DNA of 64,000 nt from Actinokineospora auranticolor (GTDB lineage Bacteria; Actinomycetota; Actinomycetes; Mycobacteriales; Pseudonocardiaceae). A program made the translations under genes and the position numbers. The stretch's first letter is position 1. Each line of letters begins with the position of its first letter. The stretch spans positions 1 through 64,000 of the forward strand of contig NZ_PTIX01000029.1 of the NCBI RefSeq assembly GCF_002934265.1. The letters run 5' to 3'. Below the pieces are notes generated by a model. It saw nothing but the letters and a program-made list of their open reading frames with translations, was not told the DNA's origin and made no database searches. Shown piece by piece: positions 8,387 through 17,262 of this stretch.

Positions 8387-9084
8387 CGGACGGCTCCCTG
8401 GTGGCCCCGGTCCAGTCCACGCGGGAGGCGTGGACCGGGGCCGGGCTGGCGGACAGCATTGAGGGCTTGGTCGATGCCATCAAGAGCGAGGGTTGGGTCG
8501 ACGACGTCCTCGCGGGCGTCGGCCTCGGTGTCGAGGTCGCGGCGTCCGTGCTGGATCCGATCAGCGCGCTCCTGGCCAACGGGTTGGGCTGGGCGATGGA
8601 GTACTTCGAGCCACTGCGCGAGATGCTCGATGAGCTCACCGGGAAGCCTGATGTGGTCCGTGCGCATGCCGCGACCTGGACGAACATGGCGAACGAGATG
8701 GCCGAGGCGGCTGAGCAACTCGGTGCGTTCCTGACTGACGACATCCCGGACTGGTCGGGTCCGGCAGCCGACTCCTATCGCGCGCTGATGGTCAACAACG
8801 TGGACGCGGCCGCCGGGTTGGGCGCGATCGCCGCGGGCATGGCGGCGGCGACTGAGGGCGCGGGCGGTCTGGTCGAGATGACCCGCGAGATCGTCCGCGA
8901 CCTGATCGCCGACCTGGTGGCGCGGGTGATCGTGTGGGCGGTCGAGGCGATCTTCGTGGTGACGATCCCGGTGGTCGCGGCGCAGATCGTGGCGGCCGTG
9001 GTGAAGTGGGCGGGACGCATCCTCACCTACACCATGGGCCTGGTCAACAGTCTTACCAACCTGACGAAGCTGCTGAACGGGTAG
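8383..9084 (+). CDS. WXG100/PPE-like type VII secretion substrate domain protein
   Basis: This 233-residue helical protein contains IPDWSGPAADSYRALM, the W-x-G turn typical of WXG100-type substrates, at about residues 123-138. It has hydrophobic helices at the C-terminus (VIVWAVEAIFVVTIPVVAAQ). In many polymorphic-toxin loci this module is fused to the toxin; here toxin and carrier are separate genes. The GTG at 8383 overlaps the previous stop. The likely role is the secretion carrier for the deaminase toxin that follows 5 bp downstream. Confidence 0.7.
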   Translation: MTDGSLVAPVQSTREAWTGAGLADSIEGLVDAIKSEGWVDDVLAGVGLGVEVAASVLDPISALLANGLGWAMEYFEPLREMLDELTGKPDVVRAHAATWTNMANEMAEAAEQLGAFLTDDIPDWSGPAADSYRALMVNNVDAAAGLGAIAAGMAAATEGAGGLVEMTREIVRDLIADLVARVIVWAVEAIFVVTIPVVAAQIVAAVVKWAGRILTYTMGLVNSLTNLTKLLNG

Positions 9085-9089
9085 CGCTG

Positions 9090-9950
9090 GTGACTCCGAA
9101 ACCCAGGCACCCGGGAAGCGGCGGTACGGACGGCCCGAACCCGAAGAGGCCGTCGCGGTCACACGGCTCGGCGGGTTCGGGGATGAGCTCGGCGATCAGG
9201 GCGACCCGTGAGTCGATGGAGGCGGGCACGCCCGCGGGCCCGTCCGGCACGGCCCCGTCGAGCACGCCGACGTCGACCCGGCCGAACGTGCCGCCGATCC
9301 CGCGCGACCGGGCCACCCCGCAGGACCTCGGGGTGCTGGAGGGCAGCCTCACCCGCGACGCCGACAGTCTGATCACGCACGTCGACGGCGTTTCGGTCGA
9401 CCAACGCTTGCGTGACATCGCCGCCCAGCGCACCGACAACATCCGGCAGATGCGGGAGGAGGGCACGATCTCGGCCAAGGAGGCTGGCCCGGTCAACTCG
9501 GTCGGCATCGACTCCCGGACCGGCGCTGTGGTCGAGGGCGTCAACGGCAGACCGACCGACGTCATCCCCGACGACCGGCTGCACCCGGTGCTGCGGGAAA
9601 GAGTCGAACAGATGCGCGCGGCAGGCCCGTACCCGCAATACAACCGAGACGGCACACCGCTAATGCGCGACGGGCAGCAGGTCATGACGCCGTTCCCGCA
9701 CGGCGACAACCCGTTGAGGCACGCCGAGGTGAAGGTCGTGAACGAGTTGCTGTGGCGGCGCGGTCCCGACGCCGACTCGTCGGTGATGTCGGAGTTCCGG
9801 GTGGACAACAGGTTCCCGTTCCGGCAGGACGGACCGCAGCCCGCCCCGTGCTGCGCCAACTGCCATAGAATGCTCGCCGGTACCCCCAGCAACGCGGGTC
9901 GGCTTACCCAGGATGGCGGCCACCCCGACAGCCAGTTCATCCCGGAGTGA
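9090..9950 (+). CDS. Deaminase-family polymorphic toxin (YwqJ-like)
   Basis: This 286-residue protein has a Pro/Ser/Thr-rich, disordered first third and a C-terminal deaminase domain. The zinc signature of the cytidine deaminase-like fold is complete: NPLRHAEVKVVNELL (His-Ala-Glu, zinc ligand and catalytic Glu) and PCCANCHRMLAG (Cys-x-x-Cys ligands). This matches the YwqJ-type toxin deaminases of interbacterial conflict, which probably act on nucleic acid or nucleotides in the recipient. The GTG at 9090 follows the WXG-type carrier gene by 5 bp. The immunity gene overlaps or abuts the end. Secretion through an ESX system is inferred from the cassette. Confidence 0.8.
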   Translation: MTPKPRHPGSGGTDGPNPKRPSRSHGSAGSGMSSAIRATRESMEAGTPAGPSGTAPSSTPTSTRPNVPPIPRDRATPQDLGVLEGSLTRDADSLITHVDGVSVDQRLRDIAAQRTDNIRQMREEGTISAKEAGPVNSVGIDSRTGAVVEGVNGRPTDVIPDDRLHPVLRERVEQMRAAGPYPQYNRDGTPLMRDGQQVMTPFPHGDNPLRHAEVKVVNELLWRRGPDADSSVMSEFRVDNRFPFRQDGPQPAPCCANCHRMLAGTPSNAGRLTQDGGHPDSQFIPE

Positions 9951-9955
9951 TCAGC

Positions 9956-10303
9956 ATGCGAGTCGAGTTCGACGACGTCGACACCGAGGACGACCTGCAC
10001 GTCGTCTATCAGGGCGAGCCGTTCACCGGTGAGGTCGTCGAGCGCGCGCCCAATGGGCAGATCGTCGCGCTGACGACGTACTTCAACGGGATGGAGGACG
10101 GCCCCTCTGCGGAGTGGTACCCGTCCGGCGAGCCCAAGGCCGCGGGCGCTGTCCGCTACGGCACCGCGGTCGGCGTGCACGAGTTCTGGCACCGCGACGG
10201 CGGCCTTGCCGGGCGCGACGAGTTCGACGATTCAGGCAGATTGCTCCGCAGGCTGCGCTGGGCGGTGGACGGCACCGTGGTCGAGGACTACAGCGCGACG
10301 TAA
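9956..10303 (+). CDS. YwqK-like MORN-repeat antitoxin/immunity protein
   Basis: This 115-residue acidic protein is built from MORN-like repeats (GEPFTGEVVERAPNGQIVAL, NGMEDGPSAEWYPSGEPKA, GVHEFWHRDGGL, FDDSGRLLRR). In Bacillus the YwqK antitoxin, also a MORN protein, neutralises the YwqJ deaminase. The same pairing here supports an immunity role against the upstream toxin. The ATG at 9956 has a GGAG about 9 bases upstream; a GTG at 9947 overlapping the toxin stop is possible. It is the last gene of the cassette. Confidence 0.75.
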   Translation: MRVEFDDVDTEDDLHVVYQGEPFTGEVVERAPNGQIVALTTYFNGMEDGPSAEWYPSGEPKAAGAVRYGTAVGVHEFWHRDGGLAGRDEFDDSGRLLRRLRWAVDGTVVEDYSAT

Positions 10304-10607
10304 GGCGGGCTCGGCGATCGACCGAGCAGTTCCGGCTGGCACCGTGCTTGGTGGCCGAGCGAGCGAGCGGCGGACCCCAAACATGACCTGTGACCGGCCC
10401 GTGGTTCAAAACTCACTGCTTGCGGGCAGCGCATCATCAAGGGCATAGCGCGGGCGATCGCTCTCCCCATGTCCCCTCCACTCTTACGAACAAGTTTCTC
10501 CGGGATTAGCCGCGAGTACAGTGGACTCGTCGCCAACGCGCCACTGCTCGCCGAGAACGCACCAAAGCAGAGAAGATGACCCCATAACCTCGCGGAAAGA
10601 TACGTCT
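10304..10607. other. No gene seen (10304-10607)
   Basis: This short stretch lies between the antitoxin gene and direct repeat B. Reading frames on both strands look like noise. Confidence 0.4.
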
Positions 10608-10750
10608 CCTTGGCCCCCAGTGGCGGCCCAACGTGGCGCTGACCAGCGGAAACGGAGAATCCACTGCGTCTGGGGGAGTGGTTCACGCAGGTTAAGTGCA
10701 CTTGACGCACAGTCAAGTAGGCACAACTCTCCGGTTTCGCTCCTGCTCCT
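10608..10750. repeat. Direct repeat B (~143 bp)
   Basis: Second copy of the repeat at 4051-4192, same orientation. It shares the CCTTG-CCCCCAG core but lacks the tRNA-Pro T-arm on its left. The inverted-repeat arms CTTGAC and GTCAAG are kept with a different 5-nt centre. The two copies bound the 6.6-kb segment carrying the receiver trio and the toxin cassette. Confidence 0.75.
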
Positions 10751-10965
10751 GTGTGTCCCGGCTGTGCGATTGGTTGCCAGGGGGTGACGACAGTAGGCCG
10801 ACCATTGAGTATGGACCTGCCGCCTGTGATGTCCGGGGACGTTGTCCCGAGTTGAGGTGGCCGGTGACGGCCTGTCGTGCTGACAGGTGAAGACCTCCGG
10901 TTGTGAAGTGGATCTGTCGAGGAACCGCTTCTGAGGTTGTCCCCGATGACCGGACAACGGAGTTC

Positions 10966-11260
10966 ATGTCACGAGGGTGAGACCTTGACGATAGTCGACG
11001 CGGGCTTCGTGCGGGGTCCGGTAGTCGAGTGTCGAATGTAGACGGTCGTGGTTGTAGGAGTCGAGGTAGGCGAAACCTCGTGTCGGGCGTTGTCGCGGAT
11101 GTCGAAGACGGTGGTTCCGATCTCGGTCTTGAGGATGGCGAAGAACGATTCCGCGACCGCACTTTCGAAGCACGACCCGGTCCGCCCCACCGACGGACGC
11201 ATGCCGTGCCCTGCAAGCGCGGAGCGGAACAGCCTGGAGGTGTATTGAGACCCGCGATCG
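10966..11260 (-). pseudogene. IS3-family OrfB C-terminal remnant
   Basis: The minus strand encodes the end of an IS3 transposase in two frames: SVGRTGSCFESAVAESFFAI, with the last catalytic Glu, then after a frameshift FAYLDSYNHDRLHSTLDYRT. Only the last third of the gene remains and no terminal repeats are visible. It abuts IS481 debris on the right. Confidence 0.75.
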
Positions 11261-11790
11261 GCGGGAAAAACGCATTATCGCTGATCAGGACCCGTTTGAC
11301 AGCGAGGTCGAGGGCGTCTCGGACCAGCTCGGGCCTGTCCGCCTCGACCGTGCACGCGGTGCTGGTGCGTTGCCGGATCAACCGCCTGTCCCGCACCGAT
11401 CAGGTCGCCGGCGAACCGCTGCGCCGCTACGAACACGACCACCCCGGCTCGCTGATCCACGTCGATGTCACCAAGTTCGTCAACATCCCCGACGGCGGCG
11501 GACACCGCTACGTCGGCCGACAACAGGGCGACCGCAACCGGGCCGCGACACCGGGCAAGCCACGCAACGCCCACCGCAAAACAAGGATCGGGACCGCGGT
11601 TCGTCCACACCGTCATCGACGACCACTCCCGCGTCGCCTACGCCGAAATCCACACCTATGAAACCGCCGCGACCGCCATAGCGGTGCTGCGCCGGGCGGT
11701 GGCCCGGTTCGCCGACCTGGGCGTGACCGTCGAACGAGTCCTGTCCGACAACGGCTCGGCCTACCGATCCCACACTTGGTGAGACACCTG
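11255..11790 (+). pseudogene. IS481-family transposase remnant
   Basis: The plus strand reads VHAVLVRCRINRLSRTDQVA and HVDVTKFVNIPDGGGHRYVG (first catalytic Asp). After a frameshift near 11575 it reads FVHTVIDDHSRVAYAEIH and VERVLSDNGSAYRSH (second Asp), and then stops. This is the central part of an IS481 DDE transposase with both ends missing. Confidence 0.75.
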
Positions 11791-11843
11791 CACCGAGCTC
11801 GGCATCACCCCATCCGGCCAACCAACCTCTCCGGACATCGCAC

Positions 11844-12731
11844 CTAGCTGGAGGGGTCTCCTCGCTCCACACGCGGATTGGCCACGCACAGCGCGAGACT
11901 CGCCCCCGCAGATCCCTGGATCCGCAGCGGTGTGCCCGAGTGGATGCTCACATCCACCGGAATCCTCCGGCCATAGACGACACGCGTGTCGGGCAGGGGT
12001 TTGGGCGTGTGTCCAGTCCGCTGGTCGGTGCCACCGTCCTGGACGAAGATCGTGCCGTTGGGCGAGGTCCCGGTCGACGTCTCGACCAGTCCGATGGTGG
12101 CGACGAACCGGGTGGCGTCGGGGAGTTGGTAGTCCACCCGGGCGGCCTCGGACGCGGTGGGTGTGAGGAGGATCGAGTTCGGGTAGGCGTGGCCGTTGAT
12201 GACACAGGTGCGCGGATAACTTGCGAGGTGGAGGGCAACCGGGGCGATGCTGACCAGCGGCTCACCCGGTTCCGTGTCGGCCGGAGGAGCCGAGGGGTTG
12301 GACGTCGCGACTTTCTCGCCAGTGGGCGCCACCACATTGACTTCCGTCGAGCTCCTGCGCGGTGCGGCGGCCGACGTGGTCGGCTTCGTCGAGGTTGTCG
12401 TCATCCTCGTGATGGTGGTCGGTGTGCCGGTCTTCGTTGTTTCGATCGCCGGAGCGCAGCACGTGGCCTCCGGAACCGAGCCCTGCGGCAGCGCGGCTAC
12501 GATCATCATCACCCCTGCCGCACCCATCACCGTCGAGATTCGGCGTGCCCCGGTTGGATACCACCTACTACGCCGAGGGTGAGGTTTGTTTGCGACTTTT
12601 CCGCATGAAGGCGGATAAATGTGCAGCCCGCCACCAACCTCACCCGTCTGGGTGACGCATCCGCCTTTGACATCCGTGATCTCGTTGCGCACGAGGGCGT
12701 TGAACTGGTCTTCCTCGCTTGTCGTGGTCAT
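11844..12731 (-). CDS. Membrane-anchored NPCBM-like protein with N-terminal VQAG-type motif
   Basis: The 295 residues fall into four parts. Residues ~14-40 hold the motif RNEITDVKGGCVTQTGEVGG, which resembles a short N-x-I-x-G-x-V...Q-x-G-x-I-x-G-G-x-H element found at the start of many actinobacterial signalling proteins. A transmembrane helix follows (STVMGAAGVMMIVAALPQG, ~66-84), then a long Thr/Pro/Ser-rich stalk (~95-155). The C-terminal beta domain (YPNSILLTPTASEAARVDYQ, RFVATIGLVET) resembles NPCBM/NEW2 carbohydrate-binding modules. It is probably a surface-exposed sensor or wall-binding protein. The cytoplasmic partner is unknown. The neighbours are IS remnants, so its context gives little help. 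Confidence 0.6.
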   Translation of the reverse strand: MTTTSEEDQFNALVRNEITDVKGGCVTQTGEVGGGLHIYPPSCGKVANKPHPRRSRWYPTGARRISTVMGAAGVMMIVAALPQGSVPEATCCAPAIETTKTGTPTTITRMTTTSTKPTTSAAAPRRSSTEVNVVAPTGEKVATSNPSAPPADTEPGEPLVSIAPVALHLASYPRTCVINGHAYPNSILLTPTASEAARVDYQLPDATRFVATIGLVETSTGTSPNGTIFVQDGGTDQRTGHTPKPLPDTRVVYGRRIPVDVSIHSGTPLRIQGSAGASLALCVANPRVERGDPSS

Positions 12732-12957
12732 CGATCCGTCCGGTCAGCCGACGTTCTCGCGATGGTCAGAGTTCGGACAAATAGGCTCCGGCCCTTGCCT
12801 TCGCGACCCAATCAGGTCCAACATTGACGCTTCCTTCCGAACGAGGAACGACGGCGGCGTCGGCCGCCGGGCAAAATTCTGACATGGACGGTCGTAGGTC
12901 AAAATAGGAAAAACTTCCCTTTCGAGCAGCGGCCGGGACGTCATGAGGAGGACGTGC

Positions 12958-13971
12958 GTGCGAGAGGCCACCAACGCGGATCTGCGGCTCGCGCGGGAGA
13001 TCATCGACGCCATTGACCGGTCCAGCCCCGACGCGGTGCTCCCCTCCGTCATTGCCGGACTGATGGCGGCGGTGGACGCGGAGATAGGTACCAGCAACGT
13101 ATTCGAGCCGCGACGGATGCGCAACGACTTCCGCACATGGCCACCAGGGGCCATGGATACCGCCGACCACGAGGCCTACCGTGCGTACACCGGCCAGCAG
13201 CCGCTGTTGGAGTGGTACGCGCGGACCCGGCAACTGGTGCCCGTACGCTGGTCGGACATAGTCTCTCTGAAGGCACTGCGTGGTCGGGAGCTGTACGAGT
13301 ACTTCTATCGACCGGTCGGCATAGATCGGCAACTCGCCCTCGCACTGCCCTTGGGGTCCGGCGAGGTGCACGCCATCGCACTCAGTCGAGGCGGCTCGGA
13401 TTTCACCGATCGTGACGTGGTGCTCGTGTCCTGCCTCCAGGCCAGCCTGCTGGACTCCTTGTACGAGACAACCGAAGCAGCGCGCATTGCCGAGCTGGTG
13501 GATTCACTTTCTTGCTTGGAAAATCCCGCTATCCAAGCGTTCCTGGTCCATGTGGACGCCTCCGGCATAGTCCGCGTGACGGCGGGTAACCCGGAAGCGG
13601 TACCCGCAGGACACGAGTTCTCACCGGGAAAACCCCTCACCCCCACAACGTCACGTTTGGTGGCGACGGCCAGAAAATCCGACGTCCACCTCGGCAGGAT
13701 CACCGCAGGAGCCCGGGACGCTCGGCCAGGAACCATAATCCTGTTCCGCAGTGAACCAAACGAAAGCCAACAGATCCGTCAACTTGCCCCTGGCGAACGA
13801 GCCGCGTTGGAGGCGGTGGCCACGGGCGCGAGCATCGAGGAAGCGGCTCAGGAACTGTGCGTCAGCAAGCACACTGTAAAGAACCAGTTGGACCGCGTCC
13901 ACAAGAAGCTCAATGCCCGCAACCGAGCAGACGCAGTCGGCGTTCTCTGGCGAAGTGGATGGCGAGGCTAA
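12958..13971 (+). CDS. LuxR-family transcriptional regulator
   Basis: This 337-residue regulator has an N-terminal sensor region of about 260 residues, GAF-like in size and pattern but not confidently assigned, and a C-terminal LuxR HTH (LAPGERAALEAVATGASIEE, then HTVKNQLDRVHKKLNARNRA). I chose the GTG at 12958 because AGGAGGA lies about 7 bases upstream; the ATG at 12943 would overlap that ribosome binding site. The linker contains an RLVATARKSD segment. It is a stand-alone gene; the target is unknown. An IS5 remnant begins right after its stop. Confidence 0.8.
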   Translation: MREATNADLRLAREIIDAIDRSSPDAVLPSVIAGLMAAVDAEIGTSNVFEPRRMRNDFRTWPPGAMDTADHEAYRAYTGQQPLLEWYARTRQLVPVRWSDIVSLKALRGRELYEYFYRPVGIDRQLALALPLGSGEVHAIALSRGGSDFTDRDVVLVSCLQASLLDSLYETTEAARIAELVDSLSCLENPAIQAFLVHVDASGIVRVTAGNPEAVPAGHEFSPGKPLTPTTSRLVATARKSDVHLGRITAGARDARPGTIILFRSEPNESQQIRQLAPGERAALEAVATGASIEEAAQELCVSKHTVKNQLDRVHKKLNARNRADAVGVLWRSGWRG

Positions 13972-14620
13972 GACCCTGTCTCGCGTGGTTGATCTTGATG
14001 TGGGATGATCTTAGGTGTGGATGGGTTGTCGTTGCGGTTGGCGCCGGATGAGTTGTGGGCGTTGGTGGAGCCGTTGATTCCGGGGTTCGCGTCTCGCCCG
14101 CAGGCGGCGGAACGGCCCCGTTGGATGATCGGGCGGTGTTCACCGCGATCGTGTTCGTGGTGAACAGCGGGTGCGCGTGGCGGATGTTGCCGCGGTCGTT
14201 CGGGGTCACGGTACCGACTGCGCATCGGCGATTCACCAACTGGACCCATGGCCGGGCTCTGGACCCGGGTTCACCACGCCGTGCTCGACCGGCTCGGTGA
14301 ACAGGGTTTAGTGGACTGGTCGCGGGTCGTGGTCGACGCCGCCGCGGTGCGGGCGAAAAGGGTGGTCTCTGACCGGTCCCAGCCCGGTCGATCGGGCCAA
14401 GCCCGGCTCGAAGATCCACGTTGTGACCGACCGGGCCGGACTGCCGCTGGTCGGGGGCGTGTCGGCGGCCAACGCCAACGACCATCACGTCCCGCGCCCG
14501 CTGATCCACGCGATGCCCTCGATACGTCAACCGCCGGGTGGGCGGCGGTTCCGGCCCGACAAACTCCACCCGACAAAGCCTACGAGATTCAACCTCGTCC
14601 GCACCTCATTCCGCGCCTTG
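13972..14620 (+). pseudogene. IS5-family transposase remnant
   Basis: Pieces of an IS5-type transposase appear in several frames: LAPDELWALVEPLIPGFASR, DDRAVFTAIVFVVNSGCAWR, VTVPTAHRRFTNWT, VDWSRVVVDAAAVRAKR (first Asp) and KIHVVTDRAGLPLVGGVSAA (second Asp), ending near RRFRPDKLH. At least three frameshifts are needed to join them, and the C-terminal third with the catalytic Glu is missing. Confidence 0.75.
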
Positions 14621-14697
14621 GCTGGAGCCGTCGCCTTCAGGCATCAGCCTCCCCCATGCAGGGGTCAACTCGGAACACGTCAGTCGAATAAGGGCTG

Positions 14698-15626
14698 TCA
14701 TGCGCAGGGCGGCCGGTAGGTTAAATGGGATAGCCCGTACTCCCTCCATTCTGATGGGCTGATTCGCGGGGAGGCGTCGGTGCATAATTGTTCGGCGATG
14801 CGCTCGACGTCGATATTCCACTTCTGCAGCGTGTTGTCTCCGGCCGTGATGATGGACTTCCCGTCCGCGCTGAAGGTGATGGCCTTGGTCGAACTGTGCG
14901 CGCCCGTGAGTTCGCCGATCTTGGTGGGGAATGTCGGATCGGACAAGTTCCAGATCTGTGGTGGCCCTTCGTCGTCGGGGATCACAGCCAGGGTCAGACC
15001 GTCAGGGCTGATCGCCACCGACCGGATTTCGTTGTCACCGCGGCGGGGACTGACGAAAATCGTGCCGAGTTCGACTGGGTGGCGAGGATCGCTGACGTTC
15101 CACGGGCGCATGATGTCCCCATCGCCTGAAACGATGAGGACGTGGGCACTCGCGAACGCCACGACTCTGACGGGGGTGGGGAGGGAGGCCAATGGTGGAT
15201 CGTCGTGCTCGCGGCAGGTGTCCCAGAGGTGAACAGCGCCCGCCATGTCCAGTCGAGGTTCGACGGACGCCGCGAGGCGGCCGTCCGGACTGAACACGAC
15301 CGAGGCCGCTCGAGATGGCCTGCCAGGGAGTTGTCGTGGCCTGGTGGGATCTTCGAGGTCCCAGAATCGCCCGCTCCCGAACAACATCCGGCCGTTGACC
15401 GAGAGCGCCACCGGTCCCACCGTTTTGCCTTTCTCAGCCGCCATGTTGGCGATAGGGAACATGGATCCGTCGATGCCCGTTCGCCACAAGCGGACGTCCC
15501 CATCTGTCGTGGCGGAGGCAGCGAGATCGCGTTGGCTCGACGCCACCACCTCGGCCGCGGGTTCGGTGAGCACGGGAGCCACGACCTTGGTCACGCTCCT
15601 GCTCCCGGCGATGTCCCATATGGCTA
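14698..15626 (-). pseudogene. WD40-repeat protein, 5'-truncated by IS630
   Basis: About 308 codons remain, reading from the IS630 end: LAIWDIAGSRSVTKVVAP, then WD40 repeats with the usual S-P-D-G turns (VVFSPDGRLAASVEP, VAISPDGLTLAVIPDD, ITFSADGKSIITAGDN) and the C-terminal tail SEWREYGLSHLTYRPPC typical of actinobacterial NACHT/BTAD-WD40 proteins. The effector or NTPase N-terminus is absent. On the far side of the IS the sequence belongs to a BlaI gene, not to the rest of this one, so DNA was lost or inverted at the IS. Confidence 0.8.
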
Positions 15627-16816
15627 GTGGCTCGTCACGCGACCTTGGTCGGGTAATCGGTCCAGGTTCTGATGGGTGAGTCGGTGGCGAAGCCGGTCTT
15701 GGGTTGGGCTCGTGTGTTGCGCCAGCGGATGTAGTCGGCGATGGCTGTGTTCTGTTCGGTGTGGCCGCGGTGGTCGGTGTCGTTGAGGGCGAAGTAGCGC
15801 AGCGCGGCGAACTCGGCCTCGATCCAGTTGAGCCAGGACCCGTAGGTCGGCAGGAACACCGGTTCGACGTCGTTGGCCGCGGCCGAGGCCCGGACGGTGG
15901 GGTGGCGGTGCGGGGAGAGGTTGTCGCAGACGATGTAGAGCTTCTGGCCCGGCCATCGGGCGCGCAGGGCTTTGAGCAGGTCGCCGAACTCGCGGTGGCG
16001 TTTGCGTGGCCGGATCCGGTAAGTGATTCGGCCGGTGGCCAGGTCCAGGGCGGCGAGCATGTGCATGACGCCGTCGTTGCGGTTGTAGGTCGCTCGCAAC
16101 CGACGCGGCTTGGCTAGTGGGCGCCATGCCTTTCCCTTGCGGGTCATCAGATTCAGCGGCCCGAACTCGTCGACGTAGATCACCCGACCGTCAGCGGGCG
16201 GGTGGTCGTAGAGGTCGAGGATGCGGTGCATCTTGGTGATGAAGTCCGGGTCGGTCGAGGCTTCCAGGTGGTCGTGGTCTGCCACGAGACACCACCGTCG
16301 CGCAGGATCCGGCGCACCGTTTCCCGGCTGATCGCGACCACGGTGCCGCGGGCGACGAGGTGCTCGGACAGCGTGGACAGCGACCAAGTGGTGAACGCGG
16401 TGATGCCCCAGTCGGCGGGGGACATCCTGGCGATCAGGCAGATCCGCTCACGGATCTGCTTACCGATCGTCGGTGGCCGTCCCCCGCTCCATTTTGGGTC
16501 CAGCGCGTCGAACCCCCGATCGTTGAACGCATGAATCGCCACGCACGTAATCGTCGCTGACCTGCATCAACGAACTGATGTCCTTGACCGTCCGGCCTTG
16601 GCCGCACATCAACACCACGATCGCCCGCCGCAACCGGACCGGGTCCTTCGCGGTCCGGCTGACCTTGGCCAGCTTCCGGCCCTCATCCATCGACAAGGGC
16701 CGGACGAACGCATCTGGACGACGAGCCACAACCACCTCCCGCATCGACATGCGGGACCAGCCTGACCGGTCAACCAAGAAGATCAATTACCGGGTCAACG
16801 TTCCGTGCTGAGCCAC
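15627..16816 (-). mobile_element. IS630-family element
   Basis: Imperfect inverted repeats start GTGGCTC at both ends (15627 and, reversed, 16816) and TA dinucleotides flank the element at 15625-15626 and 16817-16818, as expected for IS630. Length is 1190 bp. The left end cuts a WD40 gene. The right end forms the stop codon of the BlaI gene. Confidence 0.8.
15635..16786 (-). pseudogene. IS630 transposase, frameshifted
   Basis: Three overlapping minus-strand frames give one IS630 transposase: N-terminal HTH part (LAKVSRTAKDPVRLRRAIVV, GRTVKDISSLMQVSDDYVR), middle (FDALDPKWSGGRPPTIGKQI, ITAFTTWSLSTLSEHLVA) and the DDE core (YVDEFGPLNLM with the first Asp, LYIVCDNLSPHRHP with the second Asp, GSWLNWIEAEFAAL with the Glu). 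Two frameshifts, near 16500 and 16280, break the gene, so it needs help to move unless the shifts are programmed. Confidence 0.8.
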
Positions 16817-17202
16817 TAGCTCTCGCCGAGTAGGCGGCGCAGGGTTTCCTCGTCTTGCTTGTCCAGTCCGGACACGAAGCGGGTGAGTATGGAGGTGTGG
16901 TCGGTCTCGGATTCGAGCAGTTTGCTCATCCGCCAGGCGACCAGGGCTGGGGGGTCGGTGAGGGCGGTGTAGTGGTAGGCGCGGCCGATGCGTTGGCGGG
17001 TCACCGCCTTCTTCTCGTGCAGGCGGGTCAGTGTGGTGACGACCGCACTGTAGGACAGGGCCCCGGACGGGTCGAGCAGCTCGAGCACCTCGCCCGGGGA
17101 CAGCGGCCTGCCCGCCTCGACGAGGGTGTTCAGCACGTGGGAGGCCAGTTCACCCGGTCTGCGCCGTGGCGCTGGGTCTCCGCTCTCGTCCGCTGTCCGC
17201 AC
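16816..17202 (-). CDS. BlaI/MecI-type repressor
   Basis: This 128-residue winged-helix repressor of the BlaI/MecI family has RRPGELASHVLNTLVEAGRP, SYSAVVTTLTRLHEKKAVTR (recognition helix) and RAYHYTAL (wing), followed by the dimerisation tail LTRFVSGLDKQDEETLRRLL. These repressors are inactivated when a partner M56 membrane peptidase senses cell-wall damage. The partner is divergently transcribed 60 bp away. The GTG at 17202 gives the usual family length. The stop TAG (16816-16818) lies exactly at the IS630 junction, so the native C-terminus may have been slightly different. Confidence 0.85.
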   Translation of the reverse strand: MRTADESGDPAPRRRPGELASHVLNTLVEAGRPLSPGEVLELLDPSGALSYSAVVTTLTRLHEKKAVTRQRIGRAYHYTALTDPPALVAWRMSKLLESETDHTSILTRFVSGLDKQDEETLRRLLGES

Positions 17203-17262
17203 GCGGGGGATGCTACCCAGCCTTTCGGCGCACATGGACTTCCACGCTGGTCGACCGGCAGG

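Noticed and set aside
7711-9162. A 483-residue minus-strand frame across the type VII genes
   Set aside because: Composition is typical of antisense high-GC shadow; the plus-strand genes have domains and coupled starts.
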